NCBI GenBank assembly: GCA_026018925.1
Contig: JAKSZU010000026.1
Location: 14,747,127 to 14,811,126 of the forward strand
Source: Tupaia tana
Lineage: Eukaryota > Chordata > Mammalia > Scandentia > Tupaiidae
Direction of reading: 5' to 3'
Length of the DNA: 64,000 nt
The position numbers were made by a program, and so were the translations under genes. A model generated the notes under the pieces. That model did not search any database, was not told where the DNA came from, and was given only the letters and a program-made list of their open reading frames with translations. Of this stretch, positions 30,721 to 41,955 are shown piece by piece (the stretch's first letter is position 1; each line of letters opens with the position of its first letter).

Positions 30721-31216
30721 CGAACAAACAAAACAAGTTTAGTTCAATAGTATCAGGGCTGATAGCTATTGGAATTCTTGTGACTTTTTCCTTATGGCTT
30801 TGTTGCTTTTTTGTATATTCAGCTGTTATATTACAGGTTCAAGGTGGGATGGGGTGAGTGTGAAGGAGTAAAGGGTTCATACCTTTGTTTCAGGAAACAA
30901 AGGCTTTTCTGGGACACCTCCTCCTCCCTACCCCACAGATGATATTTAATTTTGTCTTCTTGGCCAGAATCCAGTCAAATGGTTAGTCCTAGCTGCAAGG
31001 GAGGCTAGGAGGTAGGGAAGTGGGAACACTGTCGTGACTGGCCTACCTGGGTTATGCTCTATCACCCAGGATGGCCTACTGCCACTCCATACAAAATCAT
31101 GGTTCTGCTAGTAAAGAAAAAGGTGTAAGTGGATGTTGAATGGACAGCCAGTCATGTCAGCCACAGGAGATATTTTGTTGGAGAAGAAAGTTTAGGAGCT
31201 CTGGAGTTAGATTGAT
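30721..31216. other. KSR2 intron 1, unique
   Basis: No repeat or gene recognised. Confidence 0.55.
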
Positions 31217-31481
31217 GGAGTTTTTCCCCCCCCCCCCCCCTCTTTCAGATTTTGCTATAGGATGTGTGTCTTCATGAGAGAAAAACAGAGAGAGAAAGAA
31301 AGTGAGAAATCACCCTTTCGGGGGGATGACCACAGTGCAAACCCTTCTCCATTCTCCTCTCGGCGCGTTGGGCATAAACACACATGTGCCCAGCATGTTT
31401 TTCAAGCTGCTTCCAGGACTCAGACTGTACACTTAGCCATGTGGGATGTAGCTGCCTTAACCACCACACCACCACTGGCCC
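31217..31481 (-). mobile_element. F1L SINE with C(16) at the tail
   Basis: TTTTTC(n)TCTTTCAGATTTTGCTATAG: the sense-strand tail ends in a G tract. Head end CACCACTGGCCC. Confidence 0.8.
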
Positions 31482-31484
31482 AAA

Positions 31485-31985
31485 CTGATGTAGTTTTAAG
31501 TTTTAGCTTTTCTACTCACTTTATTTTGGGTTAATGATTTAAATTTGCTGACCCACCGTTTTCTTTTTTGGTGACATGGCAGTAACAGAATAATATTACC
31601 TACCTGAGAGGGAGGTTGTCATGATGAAAAGAATCAATGTTGGGACCAGCAGTTAGCGTAATGGCTATGTCGCTGGACTCCCGTGTAGTCAACCGCGGTT
31701 CGTGTCCTGGACCTGGTGGCTTAAAACTCACGCCGGTGCGTGTGCGTGCGTGCCCAAGATCCCGAGAGGAGAACGGAGGAGAAGGGATTGTGGCGTGGCC
31801 ATCACCCCTGGGGGGTGATTTCTCGCTTTCTATCTCTCTGTCTCTCTGTCTGTCTGGTGAGCGCATGTGCCCTATAGCAAAAACCTCTCCAAAAAAAAAA
31901 AAAAAAAAAAAGAATCAATGTTTTGTTCAAGAGTACAGCACTGTCTTGAACTTGGTACCTGCAAGTGCTCAATAAAAGACAGCTA
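31485..31985 (+). repeat. MIR split by a SINE
   Basis: TTTCTACTCACTTTATTTTGGG, TTACCTACCTGAGAGGGAGG and, after the SINE, GCAAGTGCTCAATAAAAGAC. Confidence 0.65.
31642..31907 (+). mobile_element. F1L SINE, young copy
   Basis: Perfect 15 bp TSD AAAAGAATCAATGTT (31627-31641, 31908-31922). B box GGTTCGTGTCC; A(22) tail. Confidence 0.93.
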
Positions 31986-31987
31986 CA

Positions 31988-32224
31988 GGGAGCAGCAGAT
32001 GGCGTAATGGCTACGTCGCTGGACTCCCTAGTTGACCGTGGTTTGAGTCCCAGACCCAGCAGCTTAAAACTCACATTGGGCGTGTGTTCATGTGTGCCCA
32101 AAACCTGAGAAGAGAATGGAGGAGAAGGGACTGTGGCACAGCCATGCCCCCTGGGGAGTGATTTCTTGCTTTCTGTCTCTCTGGCAAGTGCACAAGCTCT
32201 ATAGCAAAAAATCTCTCAAAAATA
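31988..32224 (+). mobile_element. F1L SINE, first of a tandem pair
   Basis: GGGAGCAGCAGATGGCGTAATG head. AAAGACAGCTACAGGG lies just before; the matching AAAGACAACTATAGGG follows the second SINE. Confidence 0.88.
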
Positions 32225-32415
32225 GGGACCAGCAGTTAGTGTTGCTGAACTTCCATGTAGTTGACCGCAGTTCGAGTCCTGGACCCAGTGACTTAAACTC
32301 ACACTGGGCGCATGTGTGTGTGTGCCCAAGATCCCAAGAGGAGAATGGAGGAGAAGGGATTGTGGCGTGGCCATCCCCCCTGGGGGTGATTTCTCACTTT
32401 CTCACTTTCTCTCTC

Positions 32416-32446
<31 letters not shown>

Positions 32447-32503
32447 TTCTGGTGAGCGCATGTGCTGTATAGCAAAAACCTCTCCAAAAAAAAAAAAAAA
32501 AAA
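32225..32503 (+). mobile_element. F1L SINE, second of the pair
   Basis: Head is short (CAGCAGTTAGTGTTGCTGAAC). A (CTGT)7 expansion is in the CT stretch at about 32420-32447. A tail to 32503. Confidence 0.9.
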
Positions 32504-32517
32504 AGACAACTATAGGG

Positions 32518-33302
32518 ATTTTGATGACCACAGTGATGACAGTGACGATTAGTATTATCTGATGTGAATAGATGATGCAGAAGGGGTAGCTCAGCTCAGA
32601 GGGAGAGATGCATGTATGTTTTATATGTTCTGTGGAACCCTAATTTTGTGGGATGTTACCATTTTTTATTCCTTCAACTAATGCTGAAATCTAGGCACTG
32701 TACTGGTTGCTGGTGGTCAACAAGTGTTTCACAGATAAACTAAATTTTATGGTTTATGTATTTGGGCAAGTTGAGTTAAACAAAGGTAAATAAGTGTCTT
32801 TGCTGCAGTACTTTTCAGAGCCTTTAGTGTACTACAGATGTGCACTGTACCTCCAAGAGAAGGTGGAGTCTGCACTGCTTCCTTTTTCAAGTATTTCTCT
32901 TGGGGGTTGCTGTTCCATAGAAAACTCCCAGGGAAACATTTGGCAGAGCAGTTAGAGAAGCTTCTTCACTGGGGAGATGGGAATTCAGAGTGGAATGAAA
33001 GACGTGGAGGATTTAGATTGCAACAAAAGGGGAGAACTCACTACTCAAGAACAACAAACCAGACACAATTATTATCATACCTCATGGGGCAGCTTAGATG
33101 CTAGTTTTCCCAGAATGCAGGGGACTTGATCGCATGTCATAGGAAACCGATTTAGGTCACTAACTCCTAGTGTCTTACTAAGGACAGGGGAATCAGACCA
33201 ATATCGTTTTGTCCTTTGAGATAGGAGATAAAAGTCTTCAAAGGTTTTGTAGTGACTACAATAAAAAGATGTTTGAAAGTGAGTCTAATAACAGACTACA
33301 GC
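32518..33302. other. KSR2 intron 1, unique
   Basis: GATGACCACAGTGATGACAG at the left may be MIR; the rest is unique. No gene supported. Confidence 0.5.
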
Positions 33303-33383
33303 AAGAACTGGCAAACTTTTTCCGTTAAAGGCCACATAGTAAATCGTTTAGGTTTTATGGGTATGGTTTCCATCACAAATACA

Positions 33384-33648
33384 TTTTTTCTTTTTGATTG
33401 CCAGAGAGTATGCATGCTTTTCAGAGAGAGAGAGAGACAGAGAGAGAGGGGGAGATAAAGAAAGCACCCCTCAGTGGAGCATAGTCATTCTGCAATCCCT
33501 TTTCCTCCATTTCTCCATCTTCTCTGGATTTGGGGCATCCATGCACATGGGCTGGTGTGTTTTTCAAGCTGCCAGGGCCAGGACTCAAATTATGTGGTGT
33601 CCTTGTGGGATCTGGCTCCCTTAACTGCAAGGCCATGGGGCCAGCTCT
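33384..33648 (-). mobile_element. F1L SINE, old
   Basis: ATTGCCAGAGAGTATGCATG, CACCCCTCAGTGGAGCATAG, and an end GCAAGGCCATGGGGCCAGC that links it to the F3-like copies. Confidence 0.7.
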
Positions 33649-33756
33649 CCATCACCACTACTGCTTCTGCTGCTGTAGTATGCGGTAGCCATGGGCATAT
33701 AGATGGGGAGACCTTCAGAAAGTTCATAGAGAATGTGTCCTGTAAGAAACCAGGAT

Positions 33757-33975
33757 GGGACTAGCAGATGGCATAATGGTTATGTTGCTGGACTCCCACG
33801 TAGTTGACCGTGGTTCGAGTCTCAGACCTGGTTGCTTAAAACTCACGTGTGCGTGCGTGCCCAAAATCCCAAGAGGAGACTAGAGGAGAAGGGACTTTGG
33901 TGTGATCATCCCCCCTGGTTTTTCACTTTTTGTCTTCCTGTCTCTCCAGCGAACACATGCGCCCTCTGTTTTGCA
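33757..33975 (+). mobile_element. F1L SINE
   Basis: GGGACTAGCAGATGGCATAATG head. The body lost part of the palindrome (CATCCCCCCTGGTTTTTCAC); the 3' end is CGCCCTCTGTTTTGCACC. Confidence 0.85.
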
Positions 33976-34240
33976 CCAAAATAAACTCATAGTTGAATTC
34001 CATTTTCCAAGAACTTTTTGAAGTCTCTTTGTAATGAATAGGTAAATTGTTTTCCAATAAAACTTTATGATCCTTGAAATTTGAATTTGATATAATTTTC
34101 ATATATTATAAAATGTTATTTTTATTTTTGTACATTTGGAAATTTAAAAACTCTTTTCAGATTCTGGGCCTTACAAAAACAGGTGATGGGTTAGGTTTGG
34201 CCCACAGGCTATCTGTAGTTTATTGATCCCTTGTCTGTAG

Positions 34241-34945
34241 TATGGATGGGATGTGAATGACCCAGGAGGCATAGAAACCATCTGAAAGGTGAACAAATGA
34301 CACTAGCACTGGAAGACACTGGTCAGTAGAGGTGGTTCTCAACTGAACTCTTTTTTGTTAAATTATAAGGAATTGGGAACTGAATAAGAGTATGGAATTT
34401 CCTTGTACAAAAAATATGTTGTAGCCATGCCTGTATCAATTCTTTGCTCATCATATGTTCCATTTTAATGATCTATGCAGTGTACTAAGCTATCCTTAAA
34501 GTTAATTAGACTTGAGAAAGTTTGAGCTTAAAACAACAACTTGCTGTTTTCCATGATTCTTTGGTTTGGGCTTGGCTGGGTGGTTCTTCTGCTGGTTTCA
34601 CCTGTGCTCACTCATCTGTTCATATTCATCTGGCAGAAGGGCTGGGGGATGGGAAAGCTGAACCTCTCTCTCCATATGGATAGCTTGGATTTCTTTCATG
34701 GCTCCAGCATTCCAAAAGAGGAAGACTGAAAGTTGCAAGGGGTCTTGAGATTCAGAAGTCACACAATGTTGATTTTACTGCATTTTGTGAGTTGATGTGG
34801 CCAGCCTGGATAGAGGGCTATGGGAAATAATTTCCCATTCTTTTTGGAATGAGCCAAATTGTGAGTTAAATAGGTAGACTGTAGCAAATGGACTCCAAAT
34901 ATGTCATGGCTTTGACACAGTAGAAGGTCTTTTTCTTGTTCACAA
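34241..34945. other. KSR2 intron 1, unique
   Basis: No repeat or gene recognised. Confidence 0.55.
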
Positions 34946-34961
34946 AACAATTCAATGGTTA

Positions 34962-35241
34962 GGGACCAGCAGTTAGCGTAATGGCTATGTCGCTGGACTC
35001 CCACCCACGTAGTCAACTGCGGTTCAAGTCCCAGACCCGGTGGCTTAAACTCACGCCGGGCACGTGTGCATGCATGCCCAAGATCCCGGGAAGAGAATGG
35101 AGGAGAAGGGATTGCGGTGTGGCCATCTTCCCTGGGGGGTGATTTCTCGCTTTCTATCTCTCTGTCTCTCTCTGTCTTTCTGGCGAGCGCACGCGCCCTA
35201 TAGCAAAAACCTCTCCAAAAAAAAAAAAAAAAAAAAAAAAG
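34962..35241 (+). mobile_element. F1L SINE, young copy
   Basis: TSD ACAATTCAATGGTT at 34947-34960 and 35244-35257. Carries a 4 bp duplication (CCCACCCACG) in the anticodon-equivalent region; A tail of about 25. Confidence 0.92.
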
Positions 35242-35257
35242 ACACAATTCAATGGTT

Positions 35258-35569
35258 GATGGGCCGGTCTCTCATACTCCAGGCCCCTTCCATTCTGCTG
35301 CATTGTCATATTTGCATTCAGAAAGGAAAGAAAGGGTGGAGAAGACAATGCCTCCTACAGTTTCATTCCCCAAAGTTGTGCTCATCAAATTTTACTTTCA
35401 TTCCCCTAGCTAGAATTTTGTCACAATATTGCAAAGAAGATGGGGAAGGAAGTTTAGCTGCGGGCCCAGGGTGAAGACGAAAGAGTTTACAGAATAGCTA
35501 GTAGCCTCTGCTTCAGCTAATGATAAGCTATTGTATCAGTTATCAATTACTACGGAACTAGTCATTCTA
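35258..35569. other. KSR2 intron 1, unique
   Basis: Nothing recognised. Confidence 0.5.
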
Positions 35570-35702
35570 ATGCACACGCCCAAAATCCCGACAGGAGGGA
35601 GAATAGATTATGGCATGACCATCCCTGTGGGGGTGCTTTCTTTCTCTCTCTCTGTTTTTGTCTCTCTATGATGACTGTGTTCTCTGGCAAAATTTTTAAA
35701 AA
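35570..35702 (+). mobile_element. F1L SINE, head missing
   Basis: Begins at CACACGCCCAAAATCCCGAC in the body and continues to TGTTCTCTGGCAAAATTTT. Confidence 0.75.
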
Positions 35703-35940
35703 GGGGAGCCAGCTGTAAGCATGGTGGTTAAGGTGGCTGGATTCCACATGGCTGACTATGCAGTTCAAGTCCTGGACCGAACAGCTTGAAAAACATGCCG
35801 GGTGCGTGTGTATGCATGCCTAATATCCTGAGAGGAAAATGGAGAAGAAATTGTGGTCTGAATATCCTCCTTGGGGGTGCTTTTCCTCCTTCTCTCTCTA
35901 GTGAGTACACATGCCCTATAGCAAGTTAAAAAAAGAAGAA
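35703..35940 (+). mobile_element. F1L SINE, older copy
   Basis: GGGGAGCCAGCTGTAAGCATGG head directly after the previous element; CCCTATAGCAAGTTAAAAAA end. Confidence 0.82.
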
Positions 35941-36474
35941 ATGTGATGAGAACTAAGTAAATTGTGCTGTTAGTGTCAAATACTTAGCAGATTCTGAGCT
36001 CTTAGTATGAAGAAAGGAATGTTAACTACCTCATAAATACTTTTTATACTAGCATATTGAAATGATATTATTTTAGACATAATGGGTTCAATAAAATATA
36101 TTAAAGTTAGTTTCACCTGTATCTTGTCCCCCCCCCCCCCCCCCCCCATCCCCAAGGCTACTATAAAATATTTTAAATTACCTGGCCGGCTTGGGATCTG
36201 TGATTCTATACGACAGTGCTGTTTTTGAGCATTGAGGTGATTTCTCTGCTTTGCCATTATAGAAATCTTGTCCTTGATGAAGATGGAAAATCTGGTCCTC
36301 TGGAGTTCCTTGGCAACCATTGATTTAAACAGTGGGTGTTTTCCAAAGATGGATGTTTTTGATTTTCCTGGACAAGTAGAGAAACGAGATGAAGACTCAG
36401 AAATAATAACTTGAGTCCCTGCAAATTTGGATGTGTACTTGAAGCAAGTCCGACTAGTAATTAGGAAGACCTGG
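35941..36474. other. KSR2 intron 1, with C(20)
   Basis: C homopolymer at 36128-36147; no gene or named repeat. Confidence 0.55.
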
Positions 36475-36700
36475 GCTCTGTGGCGAGAACCCCTGGGTTC
36501 TAGTCTGGTTCAGGCTTACTAGCTAAGGAACCTTGGGCAAATGAACTCTCCTTTCTGAGGCTCAGTTTCCTTGCTTGTAAAATCGGGATAATTTTACATA
36601 GGGTTGTTATGTGATTGGATGGAGTCATGCATTCAGGAGCTAAGCAGAGTGCCTGGCACAGGACAGATTCTTCGTAACTGTTCACCTTGGTAGTTCTGAT
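36475..36700 (+). repeat. MIR
   Basis: ACCTTGGGCAAATGAACTC, CTCAGTTTCCTTGCTTGTAA and AGTGCCTGGCACAGGACAG are diagnostic. Confidence 0.85.
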
Positions 36701-36767
36701 CATCATCCCCCTGCAGATTGGCGTGCAGGAGGTTAGGGTGTTTCAGCTCTGTGCGGTGCTGCACATT

Positions 36768-37028
36768 GGGGCCAGCAGGTGCCGTGATAGTTACGGTGCT
36801 GGACACTGACATGCCTGACCACGGTTCAAGTCCCAAACCCTGCAGCTTGAAAATCATGCTGGACACAAGTGTGTGTGCGCCCAAAATTCCAGAAGCAGAG
36901 TGGAGGAGAAGAGATTGCAGCATGGTCCCCCCTCTCCCCGGGGCGGAGCGTGGTTTCTCACTTCCCCTCTCACTGCCTCTCTTTGCCTAGCGCGAGTGCA
37001 TGCGCCTTATGGCAAATACTTTAAAAAG
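36768..37028 (+). mobile_element. F1L SINE, older copy
   Basis: GGGGCCAGCAGGTGCCGTGATAG head; palindrome region CTCCCCGGGGCGGAG. Confidence 0.83.
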
Positions 37029-37195
37029 AGAATTACATCCTAGGGGATATGAAATAGGATCTCATTTTTGTTTTGATTTGTATTTTCTTAATAATAATCT
37101 TAAGTAATGATGTTGAACTTTTTTATATACATGCTTATTGGCCATTTGTATATCATCTTTGGAGAAATGTCTATTCAAATCCATTCACAAGGTAG

Positions 37196-37460
37196 TTTTT
37201 TTTACCCCCTTAGGTTTTTGCCATAGAACATGTGTATTTTTTGGAGAGAGGGAGACAGAGAAGGAAAGGGAAAGTGAGAAGTCACTCCCCAGATAGGGTG
37301 GCTACACCGCAAGCCGTTCTCCCCTATTCTCCTCTCAGGATCCTAAGCATTCACACACATGCTTTGTGTGCATGATTTTCAAGCCACTGGTTCTGGATCT
37401 TGAACTGTGGTTGGCTACATGGGAGTCCAGTTCTATTAACACTATGCCACCTACTGGCCC
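37196..37460 (-). mobile_element. F1L SINE
   Basis: TAGGTTTTTGCCATAGAACATG to CACCTACTGGCCC. Confidence 0.83.
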
Positions 37461-37500
37461 AAAATAGTTTTTTTTTTTTTTTTTTTTTAATTTAAATTTA

Positions 37501-37608
37501 GGGGCCAGAAGGTAGCATAATACTTAAGGCTCTGGACTCTCACATGGCTGACTGCTGTTCAGATCCCAAACCCAGTGGCTTGAAACTCACACTAGGCATG
37601 TGTGTGTG
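37501..37608 (+). mobile_element. F1L SINE, 3'-truncated
   Basis: AGGGGCCAGAAGGTAGCATAATA head through AAACTCACACTAGGCATGTG, then leaves the family. Confidence 0.75.
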
Positions 37609-37638
37609 AAGTTATACATTCATCACCTTGTATTACTT

Positions 37639-37673
<35 letters not shown>

Positions 37674-37690
37674 TGTGTGTGTGTCTATAT
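37639..37690. repeat. (GT)n microsatellite
   Basis: About 25 GT units with one TC break. Confidence 0.95.
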
Positions 37691-37723
37691 GTATGTATGA
37701 TGAGAACATTTAAATCTGTTCTT

Positions 37724-37990
37724 GGGCCAGCCAGTGGTGTGGTGGTTAAGATACCTGGATCTAATGGCTGTCATCCCATGGCTTACTATGTGGCTCAAGT
37801 CCTGGATCCAGTGGCTTGAAAAACGTGTTGGGTGTGTGTGAAGGCCAGCGCCCAAAATCTTGGGAGGCGAAGGCATTGTGGCATGATCATCTCTCGTGGG
37901 AGGGTACTTTCTCCCTTTCCCGCTCTTTTTTTCTCTCTCTGTGTCTCTCTTTAGCAAGTGCATGTTTTCTCTGTCAGTTAAAATAAATCT
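37724..37990 (+). mobile_element. F1L SINE, older copy
   Basis: GGGCCAGCCAGTGGTGTGGTGG head with a CTAATGGCTGTCATCCCATG insertion; ends CTGTCAGTTAAAATAAATC. Confidence 0.8.
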
Positions 37991-38249
37991 ATCCTGTTAG
38001 AAAATTTCAGATATGCAATACAGTATCATTACCTATAGTCACCATGCCGTCCTTGAGGTCCCCAGAACTTACACATCTTATTATCCAAAAGTTTGGACCC
38101 TTTGGCCAAAATCTCCCCTTTTCCTTCCTCCCCAGCCCCATGGCAATTACCATTCTACTCTTTTTCTACAATAGATTCCACGTGTAAGTGAGTTCTTGCA
38201 GCGTTTGTCTTTCTCTGACTTACTTCACTTAGCATAATGACAAGGCAGC

Positions 38250-39050
38250 TTTTCGATCCGAGTGAGCTATAATGGTTAGAACTGTCCTCTTTCCGTACAG
38301 TAGGATCTGCTCCCTGGTGACTCTGTCCTTTGATTCTACTCTCTGGAGGAGAGGGAATGAGGCCATTCCCTCCTTAGGCTGAGGAAACTGTAACAAGAAG
38401 CATTTACATCTAGACATGGAGCCTCCCAGGAAGAAAATAGAGGTGGCCATGCCCATAGACCAGGTCTCCAATTCAAACTGTTCTGTCCAACTTCCATTCT
38501 TATCCATGTGGGGCGTCTGGGGTTGTTGGCAGTCGAGAATTTCCCCTTGCTCGACTACCTCCCTACCCAGAATATCACACCAATCAGAAGCAGTGGTGAA
38601 AGTTTCTGTGCTTGCCCATCCATGAATGCGCTGGGGTGGCTTGGCTAGGGTCGGTAGCCTGGACTCATGCATTGAGGCCAACAGGTATAAAGAAGAGCCT
38701 TTTGAACGAGAGCATCTAGGGATTTTATTTTTATTATTAAGGAGGCAGGGCACGTTTAGATGCCACTTTCTGTATTTTTTTCCCCTTATTTGTCTTGGGA
38801 AATTAGTGAAATAAACACAAAATGCAATGCACTTAAAATCCAAGCTGGAGGAATGGATTCCTTGCCAACAGCTCCAAAGTAAGCCCTTATGGAGGAACCT
38901 CTGCTTGGTAGGGTCTTCCTTAATACTTTCACACTCATCCCATGACTTATACCAGAACAGAAATGAATGTTAAATACTTGGTTTTCCCCCAATATTTTAT
39001 TATGAAACACTTTAATTGCATAGCAGTAGTCAAGAGACCATTAAGGGACT
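38250..39050. other. KSR2 intron 1, unclassified
   Basis: Holds the longest open frame in the window (minus strand 38229-38843, 204 codons), but it overlaps L1 at its end and shows no recognisable domain. Treated as chance. Confidence 0.5.
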
Positions 39051-39059
39051 TGGACACCT

Positions 39060-39244
39060 GCCCCCTGATATCATTAACATTCGGTACACTTGCCTAATCA
39101 CAGATCTGTCTGTCCATCTCTCCCTCTTCTCATTCATAAATCTGTCTTATTATTTGATGTATCCAAAGTAAATTGCAAAATGGTACATTTTGACATCCAT
39201 ATACATATCATTAATTAGTTTAATATTTCTTTCATTTTTTAAAA
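39060..39244. repeat. L1M-like fragment
   Basis: TGATATCATTAACATTCGGTAC and AAATTGCAAAATGGTACATTTTGACATC resemble old L1 or related repeats; weak. Confidence 0.35.
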
Positions 39245-39451
39245 AAGATAATCATCCACTTAATTTTATTATTATTACTTTATTATTATTATTATTATTT
39301 TAAAATTTGCTACAGGGCACGTGTGCTCACCAGAGAGAGACAAAAAGAGGGAGTGGGAAAGTGATAAAGCAAACCACTGGATCCAGGACTCAAACCACTG
39401 TCAGCCATGTGGGAGTCCAGTGCCTTAACCAACATGCCACCTGCTGGCCCC
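39245..39451 (-). mobile_element. F1S-like SINE
   Basis: (TTA)n tail, GCTACAGGGCACGTGTGCTC, AGGACTCAAACCACTG and head end CACCTGCTGGCCC. Confidence 0.82.
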
Positions 39452-39924
39452 TGTTTATTTTTTCTTTTGATATAGAGTGGACATATAATGAAAAGTGTAG
39501 GTCTTAAGTGTATGTGTATCCACTAAATCTGTACACACCAGTATAACCTAAATAAATGTTTAGAGCATTTATCATAACACAGTTAATTCTCACACCACTC
39601 TTTTTTTTTGGAGAGGTTTTTGCTAAGGGCGCATGCGCTCGCCAGACAGACAGAGAGAGACTATCATCCCTTCTCCTCCATTCTCCTCTCGGGATCTTTT
39701 GAGTTCTAAGCACCGGGTTGAACCGCGGTCGACTACATAGTCCAGCGACATAGCCATTACGCTAATTCCCCTCACACCACTCTTAAATTAACCAATTTTC
39801 TGATTGCTTTTCCACCACATAGCTTTTGTCTGTTCTAGAACTACATATAAATGAAGCCATACTTCATGTACTTTTTGACTTTTTGGGGGGAGGAGGTACA
39901 GTTCTCTCTCTCTTTTTTTCCAGT
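39452..39924 (-). repeat. L1M fragment split by a young SINE
   Basis: TACACACCAGTATAACCTAAA and, past the SINE, CTAGAACTACATATAAATGAAG. Confidence 0.6.
39603..39770 (-). mobile_element. F1L SINE, young, with several internal deletions
   Basis: Perfect 14 bp TSD CTCACACCACTCTT (39589-39602, 39771-39784) and near-perfect young sequence, yet only 168 bp. The palindrome and part of the CT stretch are gone, plus smaller gaps in body and head (CTACATAGTCCAGCG, CGCTAATTCCC). Confidence 0.92.
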
Positions 39925-40140
39925 TTTTTAAAATTAATTATTGCCAGAGGGGTGTGCACTCACGCATAAGAGACAGAGAGAGTGAACCCTTCAATGGGGG
40001 CCATGCAGCAATCCTTTTTCCTTCATTTCTCCTTCCCATCAGGATTTTAGGCACACATGCACATGTGCCTGGTGTTTTTCAAGCTGCTGGGGCTGGGACT
40101 CAAGCTACTGTTGGCTATGTGGGATCTACTCTCAATGCAT
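39925..40140 (-). mobile_element. F1L/F3-like SINE, old
   Basis: ATTGCCAGAGGGGTGTGCAC, CTTCAATGGGGGCCATGC, AAGCTGCTGGGGCTGGGAC. Confidence 0.68.
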
Positions 40141-40517
40141 AGCACTTAATCAGTTTGCTATAGGGTATTTCTATTGGTGAATGGTTCTAGGAGCTTTAAC
40201 TCATGTATAGATTTGTGTAACATAGTCATAATTAGGATACACAACAATTCTTTTACTCAAAAAAAAAAATTCCTTTGTGCTTTTTAATTATACTACATCC
40301 CAACCCCTCCTGTAATTCCTGGCAACTACTTCTCTATTACCATTGTCTTGTCTTTTTGAGACTATTATATAAACGAAATAATTTGCTGTATAACTCTGGA
40401 GACAGGCTTTTTTCATCTGGTACAAAGACTGTGAGATTCACTCAGATGGTTGCATATATCAGTACTCCATTATTTTTCATTGCTGAGTAGTATTCCATTG
40501 TATGGCTGTTTTCTTTT

Positions 40518-40793
40518 TCTCCCCCCCCCCTTTTTTTTTTTTTTTTAAATATTTTGCTATAGGGTGCATGCAATTCGCAGAAGAGACAGAGAGAAAGAGG
40601 GAGAGAGAGAGAAATAACCTGCTGATTGATGGTCACACCACGATCCCTCCTCTTCCATTTTCTTCTCAGAATTTTAGGCATGCACGCACATATACCCAAC
40701 ATCTTTTTTTAAGCCATTGTGCCTGATACTCACACTGCTCAGTTGGCCACGTGGGATTCAGCCACCTTAATCTCCACACCACCTGCTGGTCCC
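40518..40793 (-). mobile_element. F1L SINE with C(10) at the tail, in L1
   Basis: CTCCCCCCCCCCTTTTTTTT, ATTTTGCTATAGGGTGCATG, head end CACCTGCTGGTCCC. Confidence 0.83.
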
Positions 40794-41711
40794 TTTTGCG
40801 TACTTTCTTATCTATTGAAGGATGTTTAGTTTGTTTCCAGTTTTCAGTGTTTATAAACAGAACTATCACAAACAGTTGCATGTGTAGTTGTCATAGGAAT
40901 GTCAATTTTAATTTCTCTAGGGTAAATACCTAGAATTGAAATGACCAGATTATATGGTAGGTATAGGTTTGACTTTATTAAAACTGTTTTCCTGAGTAAC
41001 TGTACCATTATACATCTCTGTGGTACAATTATTTCCCATTTTCCCTAGCACCAGTATTTTCATTTTAGGCATTCTAATACTGTGTAGTTGTTTTAATTTG
41101 TATTTCCCTATTAACTAATGGTGTTGCACTTTTTTCATATGATTATTTCTTATTTATTCATTCTTTTTGATAAAGTGTTCAGACCTTTTTTCCATGAAAA
41201 AAAATTAAATTGTGTACTTAGTGAGTTTCAGTTCTTGGTCAGATACGTAGTTTGCAAATATTTTTTTTTCTCATTCTGTGTTTTTATTTTTCTTTTTAGC
41301 AGTGTCATTTAAGCAGAGAAAAACTTTAAAAATTCAGTAAATTACAGTTTATCACTTTTTTTTTAAAATGTGTTCATTTTTCTTAATTTTTTTTTTTACA
41401 TTTAGTCTCAATTTTTTGTTTTATAGGTTATGCTTTTGGTGTTATGTCTAAGAATTCTGCCTAACTCCAGATCACAAAGAATTTCTGTTTTTAATACAAA
41501 TTATATATTTTTATAATTTATATGTAGATTTATATTCATTTTGAATTAATTTTCATGAATGTTGTGAGGTTTAAGATCCCTATCTCCCCTTTTTTTTGCA
41601 TTTAAATGTTCAATTGTCTGACACTGTTGAAAAGACTATTTCTCCATTGAACTGGCTTGGCAAATTTGTTTTTAAAAAATTTCATTTTTAAATCACTTTA
41701 TTTAAAAAATC

Positions 41712-41945
41712 ACTGGATTGAACCCCACGTGACTGACCACAGTTCGAGTCCATGAACCTGGCAGAACGTGCCCACGTGCTGGGCGCATGTGTGTGCCTGC
41801 CCAAAATCTTGAGAAGAGAATGGAGGAGAAAGGATTGTGGCTGGCCATCTGCCCTTGCGGGGAGGGGTGTGATTGCTCACTTTCTGTCTCTCTGGCAAGT
41901 ACACATGCCCTCTAGCAAAAATCTCAAAAAGAAAAAAAGAAAGAA
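41712..41945 (+). mobile_element. F1L SINE, 5' end missing, in L1
   Basis: Begins inside the head (CTGGATTGAACCCCACGTGAC), B box AGTTCGAGTCC, CCCTCTAGCAAAAATCTC end. Confidence 0.78.
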
Positions 41946-41955
41946 ATCAATTGAC

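Larger units (their letters stand above)
33303..34240 (+). mobile_element. hAT-Charlie-type element, second copy, split
   Basis: Left arm ACTGGCAAACTTTTTCCG; right arm 33976-34240 with CCAATAAAACTTTATGATCC and TTTGGCCCACAGGCTATCTG. Same family as 23975. Confidence 0.7.
37029..38245 (-). repeat. L1M fragments around SINEs
   Basis: 37040-37195 (GCTTATTGGCCATTTGTATATC, GGAGAAATGTCTATTCAAAT) and 37995-38245 (CACTTAGCATAATGACAAGG) are L1M 3'-region patterns on the minus strand. Confidence 0.7.

Noticed and set aside
38229-38843. 204-codon open frame on the minus strand, the longest of the window
   Set aside because: No recognisable domain, a Cys/Lys-rich mixed composition, overlap with an L1 fragment at one end, and no promoter or splice context. 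One such frame is expected by chance in 64 kb.
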